Assembly (NCBI GenBank): GCA_019044685.2
Contig: JAGTXX020000007.1
Coordinates: 434,001 to 498,000, forward strand
Length of the DNA stretch: 64,000 bases
Direction of reading: 5' to 3'
Source: Nannochloris sp. 'desiccata'
Taxonomy: Eukaryota > Chlorophyta > Trebouxiophyceae > Chlorellales > Chlorellaceae
The first letter of the stretch is position 1. Each line of letters opens with the position of its first letter. Below, piece after piece: positions 12,519-25,638 of this stretch. The translations under genes and the position numbers were made by a program. The notes under the pieces are model-generated. The model saw only the letters and a program-made list of their open reading frames with translations, made no database searches and had not been told where the DNA came from.

Positions 12519-12809
12519 ATTGCCAAATTCTATTTGTGGACTTAAAGTTAAAAAAATGAGAATAAATGATGTAAGACGTTCTGCACACTACTGAACTCGC
12601 CGAGTCGATCACATTGTGGTAATGAAACTCGTAGGGTTTCGCATCTGGGGATTTATGCTTATTCATATCTTTTCAAAATAAATCTCATTGGGCGTGAGTC
12701 CCCTCTGATTGAGTAGCTACCAAGGATCGAGCTGCATTGCAGTCGAAGGGGAATATATCACGTGCATTTGCTTGATTATTTAAACTAATCCAGGCAGAAA
12801 CTTGGCAGC
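12519..12809. promoter_or_regulatory. Bidirectional promoter region, calmodulin-like / MLO-like
   Basis: The two start codons are 291 bases apart and face away from each other, so the genes probably share regulatory DNA. No TATA box is obvious. The MLO start is not certain, so the true spacing may be somewhat larger. Confidence 0.45.
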
Positions 12810-15601
12810 ATGAGTGTGAGCTTAATACAATATCTCTTTCCACTGATCGATAGTATGCAGGATCACCCACCGATTCAAATCCTTCATATCTATATACCCA
12901 TGCATTTTTCTTTAGATGACGTCCCCATGGCCTCAACGTCTCTCTCTCTTTTATTTTTTCTGCAGGGTGGAGTGATCGAGGAGAGTTTCCTCGAAACCCC
13001 CACCAGCATTCTCGCTGTTGTATTTCTCTGTCTACAAGCGATGTCTATCATTTTCCAGTTTATTGTCAACTCATTAAAAAGATTACTTCGATCTAGAAAC
13101 CGTCTTGGCATGATTACAGCGCTAGACCACTCTGTGTGGGAACTGACACTTGTAGGCTTTATTTCACTCTGTCTCATCGCTCTACAAAGCCAAATAACCT
13201 CAATTTGTGGTACGTACACCGTTTAAACCTCCCAAACAGTGCTACTTTGAAGCCCGAAATTTTCCCACGCCAACAGGCAGCGTTTTCATAATTTTCCTTT
13301 TTTAAATACTAACCCCATAATTTCCTCCTTTTGTGCTGTGCAGTAACTGCTTCTCCTGCAAGATCGAGCTGGTCAATCATCCAACGTATGTACTCAACCA
13401 ATACATGCAATTGCTGTCTTCAAGAGACCCAATACACGCAACAATGCATCTTGGAATTTTCCAGCTGCGGAAACCAACTAGATCCCTTCTGTAATTGTAA
13501 TAACCAAAATGCTACTTGTGTACAACCATACACTGTAGAGACGGTAGAAATTACAGACACGCTTACCGGTGAACAAGCTACTGCAGTGGAGAATGGAATA
13601 CCAGCAACAACAGCAGCAGGTATTACTTCTCCTTCGGCAGAAGGGCTCCGGCGGTTGCTTGCCGGCAGCGGTGGCGGTGCAAGTATCAGTGGTGGATCTA
13701 CGAGCGCGACTTTGGAGCAGTACTGTTTAGAAGATGTGACTGTCCCTAGTTCTTCTTGCCCTCCCGGTCAAATGCCAGTTGTCTCTTTTTTAGCACTGGA
13801 GCAAGTTCACTTGTTGATTTTCACCATTGCCGTCGTCCACGTTTTTCTTGGTTTCTTACTCTACTTGGCTGCGTCTGCGAGATTGTGGCTGCAGTGGAGT
13901 AGATGGAATATTAGAGATGATCCACATACGATTCTTGTACGGGATAAATTAGAAGAGTACTACACTTCATTAGATAATAATACTGATTTCAAGGACATGA
14001 TGGTACGGCGTGGTAATGGTACGAATAATGGTGGTCAAACTGATGGTATCACTGCTGCTGCTGCTTCTGATTTACCACGTTCCCCTTTTGCTACCTCTAC
14101 TTTAAACAGACCAATCACAAAAGAACGACGTTCAAGTAGTTCAAAATTTGCCTCTGTAGCTGCAGCAGTACTGGAAGCAGCAGGGATCGATTTAGAAGCT
14201 GGAAGACAAGATCCTCGTGTTGCTAGCAGTAATGCAGCTAGCTTTAAACAAACAGCAACAGCATCGGAAGAAGGAGGTACAGATGGTACTGCTCCTCCTC
14301 CTCTTGTATTGCCGTCCTTGAATGAGTGCGCAAAAAAGAAGGAATCACATTCTCGATATTCTTTAATAAGAAGGAATCTTTCTTCTCCCAGTACTAATGG
14401 ATCATCGCCGCTTCCTGATATCCTCGTACAGGAGAAGGATGCTACGACAAATCGCTTCGATTGTTTTGCCAGTGGGGGTGGTGCCCCAAACAGCGGCAGC
14501 AAAAATAGATGTAATAATATTTTCATCAGAATTTGGGAATATTCCACTTGTTTTTTCTTTGGATTATCTCCAATTGGAGTTATCGATCATGAGACCTACT
14601 CAATTATGCGTGCTTCGTACATCTACACCCACAAATTAAGCACTCAATTCGCCTTTTTGGATCATGTTCAAAGAAATCTAGAAGACGATTTGTCACATAT
14701 AGTCGGCCTGTCTGTTGAATTTTGGATCATAATCGTGTTGTTCATCCTTTCTTCCGGTCCGTTTGGGTATGCCGTGACTCCGTTCATGTCTGCAGTTGCC
14801 TTGATTTTGTGTCTAACCAATGCAAAGCTAGTGGAAATCACTCGAAAGGTCACAAGACGGGGTGGCATCGGCCGCTTAACCTCTTCAATTTTTTGGTTTA
14901 ATCGACCACAATTGCTATTAATTCCAATCAAATTGGTATTGTTCTTCTGCGCGTTTATTTATGCGTCGTTCATCTTCTTTGCCTGGCAATTTGGAAGTAG
15001 TTCCTGCCCGTTCAACGATGGTTTCTACACAGGATGGGTTTTACCCTGGTACACAATCCTTATTGTGAACACTCTAATTTTCTTTCATATGGCCATCGTG
15101 ACGTTGCCTACGTACTCTCTGTGTGTTCTCATGGGATCGGACGTAAAGGCGCATATGTTGCCGAGAAAGTTTGCCAAGAAACTGCTGGCTGTGGCGACTG
15201 CTGCAAAGGAAAAATTGAAGGCGGAAAAAGCAGCAGCTGCAGCGGCAATGGCGACCGGTAGCGGTGGGTCTGGAAATATTAATCAAGGTGACTTTTCAAG
15301 TACTTTGACTGTAGGGGTTACACAACAAGGTCAAGGTATTAGCGACACTTCTGAGATCTCAAAAGAAGAAGAAGAAAACCGCCACCTTGGAATTACCCCT
15401 ACTGCTGCTACAGGTCTTGAAGCCTGCCCAAGCAGCCCCACTGCTGCTCGCAGTAATCATTCGAATGTCATTGATCTTGCACCAACTCGAAATGCACCAG
15501 CAGGTGTTGTTATAAAAGAAAGTAGACTCGATAAAGTAGTATCGCTAATGTCTCGAAGATTAGTGGGGGGCAAAGACCATGGCCATGATGGTGGACAGTA
15601 G
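12810..15601 (+). CDS. MLO-like seven-helix membrane protein
   Basis: Member of the MLO family, plasma-membrane proteins with seven helices and a calmodulin-binding tail, known in land plants for powdery mildew susceptibility, pollen tube reception and calcium handling. Exons 12810-13209 and 13344-15601 join across a split GTA codon (888 residues). Family marks: FLETPTSILAVVF before helix 1, WELTLVGFISLCLIALQSQI (helix 2), a Cys-rich extracellular loop, EQVHLLIFTIAVVHVFLGFL (helix 3), a long Ser/Gly-rich cytosolic loop, then YTHKLSTQFAFLDHVQRNLE, a paired hydrophobic region with SPFGYA-like SSGPFGYAVTPFM, and FFAWQFG. The start is uncertain: an acceptor-like tgcag at about 12961-12965 means part of the N-terminus before GGVIEESFLE could be intron. 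Confidence 0.85.
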
Positions 15602-16812
15602 GGATCAGTATTGAGAATATATATAGCTGGTAATAGAAATAGAATGATTTGATTATTGTTTTATGACTCATTAGTACTTCCAATTGTATTATCTATCATT
15701 ATTTAATTTTTTTCAGACGCGCCGGCACCAGGTGCGTCGTTTTACTATACTACTGGAAGTTTGTACTATCTAGCTTATGTAACTGCTATATGTTTTTGAT
15801 TACTTTTAATGGTTTACAAGGGGGAGGGGAGGGGAAGGGAAGGGAGGGTATTGTGTCAAAACAAGAAAAATCACTTTCAAATTTTCAGGGTCAGTCTTTA
15901 TTAACGTACCCTCACCTCAGTATTTAGGGAGAAAAAGCAGGGGGAGTAACAACGCGTGTATAAATAGGACGCTGCGTATATGAACATTGGTCAAGCAGTC
16001 ACGTATTTTAAGCGTGAATAGAATCAATCAGTGGTTGGGTACATATGTCAGCAAAAGAAATAACTTTTTTCGAAAGAAAATTCAGCTGCCGAGGAATTAT
16101 CAGGAAGGGGACAGGGGGAAGAATCATTCAAATATAAATAGAGAAGTTGTATAAAAACTCCTACTTTGTATTTGAAAAAATGAAAGATAAAAAAATCATG
16201 GGGAGATTTTTTTTTGGCTTTGGGAAGAAAAAAAAAAGGAAAGGAAGCATTGCATGCAGATTTGTTGACAAGAAGAAAGAGGGAAAACAGTGGGCAGGGA
16301 GAGTGAGATGCGTTTCAAACGTACATACGAAGGGAAGCAAGGAAAGAGTAAGTAATGCAGTATGGATATTTAAGACAAACATGAGTCGAGTGGAATTGTT
16401 GGGGAAGTGGTAGGTGGGGGAATAAATACGAACGAGCGCACGCAGATACATAGGTAAGTAATTTAGTGTCTCTACTTCTTTCTTTAGGACAAGATAGGTA
16501 TACTAGACAGGAAAATAAAGATGGTGGGCGGAAAGGAGGGTAGGTACCAAGTGGGGAAAAGAAAAGGACGAAAAATAGAAAATTTTGGAGAGGACAGGGA
16601 AATGAGAATTCAAAAAACATGTTGTTGTTGGTGGTGGTGGTGGGGGGGGGGGGGGGGGGAAGGGGTCAGTGGGTGGGTCGGTTGGGGGGTATAGATTGAT
16701 AAAAAAAAAACAATGAACAATGCCAGCCACAGAAAAAGAAAAGCAGAAACGCAGAGAGACAGAGAGCGAGGCATATTCTTTCAGGTGGGATCATTTTTTT
16801 TATTTTTTTTGG
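15602..16812. other. Intergenic, purine-rich with simple repeats
   Basis: Gap of 1.2 kb between convergent genes. It is strongly purine-rich on the + strand and holds GGT repeats running into 18 consecutive G (16642-16659). The opposite-strand open frames here (Pro/Phe/Ser runs) are by-products of that composition. Confidence 0.55.
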
Positions 16813-19042
16813 CTATGCTTGAGCATCTTCAAGTCCTGGGGTATCAAATGCAGCCAACACTGCATCGAACTCCTCTGGGGACAAATGAATATGATTAATA
16901 TCTTGGAAAGGATCATTACCAGTATTCATATCTCGGTGGGGCACAGTCAACGGCAAGGAAGAAAGCGTTGACGGATCACCAACACCACCAGGGGAGAGGA
17001 GTGTACATGGGGACAAGGAAGGTAAATCAGCTAATAACTGAGCGGATGGCATAGGAGGAAGAGATAATTCATCAAGTTTCAGACTCGTATCTCTCTTCTT
17101 ATCCTTGGTATTTTCTGCCGCTTTACCTCCTCCCGCTGCCGCTGAGGGAGCTACCCTAACAGGAGGTAAACTTGAAGGCACAGGAATCGTGGCATTAGTA
17201 CTAGAAGGCATCTTCTGGGAAGTAAGTGCATCCACTGCGACAGGTGCAGCAGCTAACGCTGCTGCTGCTGCATGCATGCTCATCTGCATTGACGGTGGCG
17301 GTGGTGATGGGGCTGCAACAGCTCTGGTCATATATTGAGAAGGATAAGGATGCATAGGAAGCATTCCTGGTGCTACACCAGTAAGGCTTAGAGGCCCACG
17401 ACGATGAGGTTGTCCCATCATCGCCATTCCTTTAGTTGCCATCGTTGGCATGTAATGTGGCTGAGGTAGTAATTGCGGCGCCATGTTCAATCGATGGTGA
17501 GGAGGAAGAGGTGGTGGCATTATGTGAGCCCCGTTATGCCAGCCTGGAGGTGGTTGTGTAGGCATACCCATCATGTTTCCGTAAGGAGTAGGTGACATGT
17601 GCCTCATCGGCGGAGGTGGCATTCCATTGTTCATCCCCATTTGCCGAGGTGGTGGATAGGTCAGACCGATGGGTTGCTGCCTAGGAAGAGTAGCAGAAGG
17701 GTAATGGTGCTGATTATGAGCATGGGGATGGAGTAATGGAGCATTCAACATAGGAGGATTTACACCGCCATAGTGATGCTGTTGCTGTTGTTGTTGCTGT
17801 TGGACTACAGGGGCGGGTGGAGGGTGGTGTTGAGTATGGTATACTTGAGGAGCCATTTTCTGGCTAGGTGGGGTTGCATTTGCTACTCCTTGTGAAGATT
17901 TAGTAAGCGCTGTTGCGCTGAAAGGAGACGGGGCAAGCATCTCAGTTTGCTGTGGGGCAATCAAATGAGGCATTGACCCGTGGCCTTGAGGGAGCAGTGC
18001 AGCAGGATAGCGTGGTACGGGAGCAGAGTGAGGGGCAGTTGAAAGGTGCTGTAATTGGCCACCGGTAGTAGGAGGAGCTTGACGTACAGGTGGGGTAGGC
18101 GTAGGCGTAGACGTTGCACTTCTATATGCCTGTTGCTGCTGTTGCTGCTGTGGAGTCGGCTCTTTAACGGCAACAACGTTGTTGCTGCATTTGCGACGTA
18201 ACGCAGGTGGTAATAACGACGGCATTGGTGCACCATCTGTTCCATCAGAAGAGGCATCTTTAATTGCTCTTTTCCTAGGTCTAGATACAGGGGACCCGCC
18301 TGTTGTATTGTCCTTATTAGCATCCTTACTGCTACTGATATTGTTATTCTGGCCACCGCAATTGGCATGACCACAGCTGACAACTCCAGGGTTGGTAACG
18401 CTATCCAGCATAGATAATAGTTCATCACACGACATGGAGCTGTTTAAAGGAGGCACAGGCTCAGGTAAACAGCCGGAAGAAGCTTGAGGAGGCATCATTT
18501 TGTGATGAAGTTGCAGGGTCGGCACCGGTTTCCTGGTCCCATCTTTCTTTGCTGTATTAATATTGTGGAAGAGAATTTCGTCATTGCTTGACCTGGGGGA
18601 ATGTGAGCTAGGATGCTCGGCAGACCAAGGGCCTCCTGAGCCTGTGACAGGTTCGGGAGCAGCAGCTCGGTGGACTCCATGGGCTGCTTGACGTAAATGA
18701 TCGATTTGAGAGCTGATGTACTCATCCTGGCCACTTGTAAGCTCCTACAAATATATGGGGTGATATTGAGAAAAAAATTCAGATTGAAAAGCGGGCTAAA
18801 ATCACAATCTGTATAACAATGTGATGGCCTAATTTATGCGATACGACTAGGGAGGCTATTTGGGTTGCATTATATCCCCTTACCTTTGCGCTGCGCTGGA
18901 TCTCGTCAATGAGAGCTACGTGTCTCTGCAAGAGGTGATTGAGGTGCTCCCGGCGTTGGCTCAGTTGGGCAGGGCATGGCTGGCTGGCTAACAGATAAGC
19001 TAATCCTCGCCTTTCCCCGCTCTGGTTCGATGCTCTATCCAT
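16813..19042 (-). CDS. Gln/Pro/Met-rich nuclear protein, putative transcription coactivator
   Basis: Not assigned to a family. Exons 18884-19042 and 16813-18744 join in phase 0 to 696 residues starting MDRASNQSGERRG. The first about 80 residues are an amphipathic, coiled-coil-like stretch (REHLNHLLQRHVALIDEIQR, then SSQIDHLRQA). The rest is low-complexity Pro, Gln, Met and His with two polyGln tracts (CAG/CTG repeats near 17780 and 18133), a basic cluster SRPRKRAIKD that may be a nuclear signal, and an acidic, hydrophobic end (LSPEEFDAVLAAFDTPGLED) typical of activation domains. An acceptor-like site at about 19078 leaves room for a further upstream exon. A mediator- or coactivator-type role is only an inference from composition. 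Confidence 0.6.
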
Positions 19043-19513
19043 TACAACCTTGCTATTTGTTGGATTGAGCAACCCCTGCACGCGAAATGGATGCCCGTTA
19101 AGTAAGTGAATTATGCAGTGCAAATTCAAAATGAAGCAGTGCACCGAGCTCGTTTGCGAGGCTTCTTGATCGTGCGCTCACCAGCTTACCAAGCAATCTA
19201 AAATAAATGCGACTCCTAGTTTTGAAGAACTCTCGGGAGCAGTCGTAACTATGATCTCCAATGCCTTTGCTTTTTTGTTTCACTCTTTTACTCTCTTCTG
19301 TTCGGATTTCTTAAGAAGTTAGTATCAAATTAAATTATCTATACAAAATTATACATCTAATAGAACTATGACACGGCCAATACATTTCTGCCGGCTTCGA
19401 ACTCTTTTATCTTGCTCTCAAATTCAGATTTGTCAGAATTCGGTAACGAAGCTGATGATGAAGGTGAGGCCACAAAATTAAATTTAAGTCGAGCACATTT
19501 CAAGTGCGCTTCA
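19043..19513. other. Intergenic
   Basis: 471 bases between two leftward genes; could hold a 5' exon of the Gln/Pro-rich gene. Nothing else recognised. Confidence 0.4.
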
Positions 19514-22500
19514 TCAATTATTGACACTATGTAAACGCTCCCAATCCTGTTTTAACTTGTCCAATACCGTTTGAGCCTGCACAACAAAGGAGAAATATCA
19601 AAAACCAGCTCCAAAAATGAGGAAATCCTAAAAAACAATTCAAAAAGGGCTCGCCGCTTACCACAGCTGAAGGAGGCTTGCTAGGGAAGCTGAAATGCAC
19701 TAAAGGCACTGGTCCAGCTCCAGAATCTTGTACAATAGGTGTAAACACAACATTATGACCACGTGAATCAATTTCAGTTGCTATTTCAGGCAATTGCAAG
19801 CCTGTTTCCCTTCCCTGATAAGTTCCTTGGCCCGAGCTGCCTGCCGCCCTGTTGCCACGGCCACCAGCATTCGCCCCTGTAAGAGGAGGGGCGAATGCCT
19901 TAAGCTGTTCTTTTCTATAATTTAAAGTAGACACGGATAGCTTTTGCCCAGCATTTGTACTACCAGCAACGCTACTAGTTGTAGCAGTACCACCGCCTTC
20001 AATCAGGAGGGAAGAAGCAAACGGTGGCAAAGGAGGAAAGAAAGCAGCACGTGACTGTAGTGCAGCTAGTCCCGTACTATTTGACTCTTTCCCTGGGATG
20101 GCTCGAATATGAGGTGGTAAAGGAACAACTCCAGCACGAGTAAGTGCGGTGATAAACGTTTCTGTAGGAGAGTATGCCGCCGCCGCCGCCGCAGCATTGC
20201 TAATGTCGCTGCTGCTAGTAGCAGCGGCATGAGTCGCTCTTTTCTTTCTGCTTCCACCATGCCTAGAAGGCGTTATGCCTTGGAGGAGCAAAAAATTACG
20301 TTCTTGTGAGGTTGGAGAGGTCAGCGCTGTCCATGCTTCGGCTGCTGTGAAGGGGACGCGTGCTGAGGTCACCAGCAATGATTGTATTTTATTTCTCAAA
20401 TCATCATCAAGAGAGGGCTCGGGCTCTCTGTCTTCAGGCTCATCTTCTTTCTGTTGTTGTTCAGGAGGTGGGAAAGGGAAGGTGGCTAGATATTCTTCAG
20501 AATCCATATCATATTGTCGAATAGATTCTTCAAGTATCCATTTATGAAGAGACAGACCTACATAGACAGCTGCAAAAAAAAAAAAAAAAAAACTTCGGCA
20601 GACCCTTTGTTAAAAAAACTGAATGACGATATGAACATATTTTTACTACTATAATACGTTGATTAAACACAACGTACGTTGTTTTACGTTGAATTGAGGG
20701 TAAGTATCTACTTTCTTCTTTCCCACCGCGCCTCCATTGAAATCAAATTTTCCTCTGCTGTGGCTGCTGCTGCTGCTGCTGCCACCCCGCAGGGCTGTTG
20801 CAGTTGATGCCCCCACTTGTCCCGGTCCAACTACCCCAGCAGCTGCTTCTTTTGCTAATGTTATTTGTGGATCTTCTAGAATTCTACCACCAGAGTCTAA
20901 TCGTATCTCTTCAACACCACCTGGGTCGATTCTTTCTTTAAGAAGAGCAGGCTCTACAGGATTCAAAATTTGCAACAGCACCGGTTGTGCTGTGGTTGTT
21001 GGGGTAGTACTAGTATTATTAATACTAGCATTGTTGGGAAGAGTAGAACCACTACCACTGCGCAATTGAGCGAGGAGAAGCTCTTGTGTGGGAGAGAGCA
21101 TTGCTAACAAGGCCTCTACTCCTGCATTGCCACCGCCAACGCCGCTGCCAAGGCCAACACCACCTCGTTCAGTTGTACCAGTAGTATTAGTAGTAGTATT
21201 AGCCATGGTGGATGTACTATTCTCCCTCTTCCAGTCTTGTTGTAGTGGGATAATTGAAATACCAAGAAACTCAGGTCCAGTCCATGGAGAAGGTAAGAGC
21301 CTCACCGCTCGCTGCCGCTGCTGCTGCTGCTGCTGTTCTCGCCGTTGCTGTTGTAGAGGTATTCCTTCTTCTTGCTCTACTCTTCCAGTTTCTTGTCCTC
21401 CTGGTATTGTTGGTATTGATGTAGCTTCAGTAGTAGCTGCTATCGTTGCTCTATGCTTTTGAATATCTCTGCCCGTCTCCACCGCTGCAGCCAACGGCGC
21501 GGGGTACCCTTGTTTCAAATTAAAAAGCAACCTTGGTGGCTGCTCAGGCTGTATATCCGTCCAACAAACAGGTTCAAACGTATACTCTGCTGTATCCAGA
21601 GCATCGTCTTCATCAGAATCACTAGCATCTTGTTCATTTTCTAACGCACTATCACCATCACCTCTATTTTTAATTTTATTTTCCCCCGTCAATTTTGAAA
21701 TTTTCGAAAGAGGGTATTCCCATAACGCTGCTTTCTTTGCTGCAGCGATTCCTCCGCGAGTACGATGTTCATTCCATTCGCAAACTATAGCTTTGCCGTG
21801 AAAAGCATTACTGGCTACCAACTGGTAACTATGATCTAAAACCTTATTTTTATCATTCAGAGCTGCAGCAGCTGCGGCAGCAGCAGCAGCAGCAGAGGAA
21901 GAAGAAGGGCCGCTAGCACCACTTGAATTTGTGTTTCTATTTTCTATGCTAGAATTATATATTTGTGACGGTAGCCAGGTCAAAGTATCTGGTACTGCAG
22001 CATATATTGCATCGACGTCTTTCACTTTCCCTTCAGCAGTCATGCTATGCTCCCACGAGGCGAGCGCAGCATGAGGGCGCCGTAAATCAAATAATAAGAT
22101 TTCTGTCGCTGTAGACGCCGCCAGATAATGAGAACAAGACGAAGGCAAAGAAGAGGAGGAGGTAGTTGAGCTAGTATTTAATGAAGGTGTAGCTAAAGCA
22201 GAGATCCACTGTCCAGGAGGGCATTTATATATATCCTGAGAGAAGAAGCCATTTCTATGACCCCCACCACCACAGCGAAGGTCTACTGTACCAAGACGGC
22301 TATGCAAAGATACAACTACATGCCTCGGGTGATTTGCCGTGAAAGCACACCGTAGAGAAATACAGTTTCTATTATAACTCAAAAAAGAAGACGAGGATGA
22401 CGAGGACCTCGATGACGAGGTTGTGTTTTCTAAGAAAGGAAGATCGGAAAGAAGTTGACGACTTGGCGCCCATCCTGTTGGAGCCTCAATACCAGCTTCG

Positions 22501-23447
22501 TTATTATGATTATGATTATTCTTACTAGTAGCCCTTCTGCTATTTTTATTTGTATCTACAGCAACATCAAATAAGGATCCATTAGTAGACAGCACAACAC
22601 ATCTGGTAGGTATATAATGACACCATGCCACGTCAGCAGTTGTAGTGGTACTGCTGATAGTACTACTCGTACTAGAGGTAGAAGGAGGTATGTAAGCTAC
22701 CCCGAGACGCTCTTCTTTAATTTTCCATTTTGTATTTATATTAATGCCGTCCCTGTGGGCGCTGCTGCTGCCTGGGACACCTGTATCTTCATAAACCAGG
22801 CCATTCTGCTGCTCCTCCTCTGCGTCTTCCTCTTCCTGATTACGTTCCATGTGTTCCCTTTGTTGTTGCTGTTGTTGTTCAAGTTGCCAGAATTCTACAG
22901 AAGACGCTGAACGAGCAGCTACAATTGGAAGGTCCCGGGCGTGTCCCAAAGTTCTCGACCAGCCTTCTGGAGCAGAAAAATTCAATGCTAATTGCAGTAG
23001 AGGGGCATTTGCTCGTGTATACCAAGGTCTATAACCAGAAGAAGCAAGCTGGGCAAGAGATGCAGCATCAATACCAACTCCACTTTGATTTATAGTGCTG
23101 TTTTCAATAAATCCATCTCCCCGAGTCGGTGGCAGGGGTGGTGATGACTGGAGAGGTACTTGAGTGAGAGAAATAAGGTCCCTGGCCGGTCCAGCAGCTG
23201 AAAGAATCAAGCACACATCACCGAGACGCGTTCCAGTACTACATGATGTAGGATATCCAGCCTTATATCCACGGGAGGCTTCCAATGCGAGGGAAGAAAG
23301 AAGGGATGGTGGGACATAAACTGATGGGGCATGACGGCGGAGCCAATCAGGTTGGCGAGAGTGGGAAGAGGTCGGCGGAGGGTCAACCATAGCATCGATC
23401 CCATGTGGCATTACTGCAGCCATGGGGTTGGCGTGTAGAGGGGCCAT
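19514..23447 (-). CDS. Putative RNA polymerase I initiation factor, TAF1C/Rrn6-like
   Basis: Two long open frames and a short last exon form one gene: exons 20678-23447, 19662-20569 and 19514-19576 keep frame (AAA CAA C / CT GTC, then phase 0), total 1246 residues. The first intron ends in a long T tract plus CAG. The N-terminal two thirds look like a degenerate beta-propeller, with GDVCLILSAAGP, DLPIVAARSASSVEFW, DVAWCHYIPTRCVVLSTNGS and SHYLAASTATEILLFDLRRP followed by SWEH, the pattern I know from TAF1C/Rrn6 of the selectivity factor for rRNA transcription. The C-terminal half is low complexity with polyAla, polyGln and acidic runs; the end is a short helix, AQTVLDKLKQDWERLH. Family assignment is from motif memory and moderate; gene structure is more secure. 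Confidence 0.55.
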
Positions 23448-23828
23448 TTCAAGGCAACTTTAGGGTAGAAAAACCACAAGGGTGATCAGTTTTGCCAATC
23501 GAGATTCGGTGAACATTGTCGCATTGTGGTGGATAAAGCTAAATTGCCTGCACAGAAAATTAGCTATCAAATAATTGTAGCAGAAGAACTCAACAAATAA
23601 AGGTTTATTTTGTATTTTGTAGCGAAAATGAGGGAAATAGCATGGCCGTCTGGGCAGCAGGCCTGCTCTGAGCTAGATAAAACGGAGCAGTTGGAGCTAT
23701 TGCAACCGCATTTTTTAAGCTTTTGCATTTTATCGATTGCCTTAAACATAGAGAAGCCGTAACAGCAGTGCTGAGCTTTTAAAACTACCAATTTCTAAGC
23801 TTTACATCTGGTCTGCAATTTTCGAATA
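23448..23828. promoter_or_regulatory. Divergent upstream region, TAF1C-like / NXD1
   Basis: 381 bases between divergent start codons. No clear core promoter motif. A TTCGAATC string at 23979-23986, inside the first NXD1 intron, is not part of a tRNA. Confidence 0.4.
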
Positions 23829-24830
23829 ATGGGATATGGCAAAGCTCCCTGGAATTTCAAGGGCCAGGCTCTCTACCAACTCTCTCTAGTGAAGATAGAA
23901 GAGGTATAAATGCAACAAAATTCCCATTTCCCCCTGCAAATGACCTGAACTTCAGATGTCCGTTCGAAATCTTGTCCATGTTCGAATCTCACCTCAGTTT
24001 CAATTCCTTTTCCCTCCTTCCAGGCTAGAAAATTCGTGCCCCCAGAACTGCCCCTTGTCAACTTCTTTGGCTGGACGCTGGGTGGATTCTACCTCGCTCG
24101 GTATACAGACTCCCCTGTTGGTTCTTTTGAAGAGCTCGTAGCGTTGGCGGGACTTGTCTGGGACTTCCCCACGTCCTGCGCTTGGGCTGCTCGCGTTTAC
24201 GTCAACAATAAAGAAGCCCGAGACCATGGAATATCTTCAGTAGGTCTTCCATCTCGTTTAGCAGGCTTTAAAGCTATAAAATTGCATCAATTAAACCGAG
24301 GTGGCGGTGGGAACAATGGTAACATGTTTAAAAGTGGGAAAACATCGAAAAGATCTTGGTGGGATGTCGCAGCCCCTGGAAGAACAGAGAATGAAAATGC
24401 TAATAGTACTGTATCTACAGTGGCTATGGAATTGAGTAATTTAGAGCCACGGGGACGAGGGCGCAGAGGGTTGCATACTCCAGTTTGCCATTTGGATATG
24501 CCTCACGTTCCAAATACGTGGGCACCTCGAATTCAAATGTTTCTACCATCTTTTAGCGGCGCAACCCTTGAATACCCTGGATTATTGAAATATTCTTTGA
24601 AATTGATGACACATGTGCGTTTTTTGAAGCCAGTCAGCCTCCGGCTGCCTGATGAGCGGCACGAGGATGACCACAGTAGCGGAGAGGTGCTGGACGCTGT
24701 GTTGGGTGGAAAACCTTTGTTGTGTATGGCATTCGATAATATGGAGATGGTGGTGCAGCCGCCAGAGCCCTGGACGCCTTTGAAAGGTAAAGAAGTCAGC
24801 ATTGAGAGGATGCAGGGCAAGGCCGTTTAA
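23829..24830 (+). CDS. NXD1: Neoxanthin-deficient 1 (NXD1)-like protein
   Basis: Homologue of plant NXD1, a protein with an acetoacetate-decarboxylase-like fold required for neoxanthin accumulation in plants and algae; it is thought to assist, not catalyse, the step. Exon 1 is 23829-23903 (MGYGKAPWNFKGQALYQLSL) and exon 2 is 24024-24830, joined in phase 0 into 293 residues. Conserved blocks: FVPPELPLVNFFGWTLGGFY, DSPVGSFEELVALAGLVWDF, PTSCAWAARVYVNN and GLPSRLAGF. A poorly conserved Gly/Asn insert spans about residues 117-150. There is no obvious transit peptide. It is convergent with histone H3. Presence of this gene supports a photosynthetic host that makes neoxanthin-type xanthophylls. Confidence 0.88.
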
Positions 24831-24914
24831 TTTGATTAATTTCGTTTGATGTTTTTTTAAACTTTGTAAGTGAATAAATGTTTTCTTCTGATTCTTTTGA
24901 TTTCCTAGGAGGGT

Positions 24915-24930
24915 GGTGTTTAATAACACC
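24915..24930 (-). promoter_or_regulatory. Histone 3' stem-loop, H3
   Basis: Reads GGTGTT-ATTA-AACACC on the H3 strand: a 6-bp stem and 4-base loop starting 48 bases after the stop. It is followed at a short fixed distance by TAGGAAA. The same 16 bases follow H4, H2A and H2B here. Confidence 0.85.
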
Positions 24931-24978
24931 AGTTGTTGGTTTTTTGTTGTTGCTTAGAAAGCAGCAGCAGCAAGGCGC

Positions 24979-25597
<619 letters not shown>

Positions 25598-25630
25598 TTA
25601 ATAATAAGGATAACAAAATGGAGCAGGTTT

Positions 25631-25638
25631 CTCTGAAT
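25631..25638. repeat. Left target site duplication of hAT-like element
   Basis: CTCTGAAT, identical to the 8 bases that follow the right end of the element. Confidence 0.88.

Noticed and set aside
16161..16730. Several leftward frames with Pro and Phe/Ser runs
   Set aside because: Produced by the purine-rich, GGT-rich simple sequence; no start context or homology.
23956..24000. tRNA-like TTCGAATC T-loop
   Set aside because: The flanking 5-base T-stem does not pair and no acceptor or anticodon arm can be built around it.
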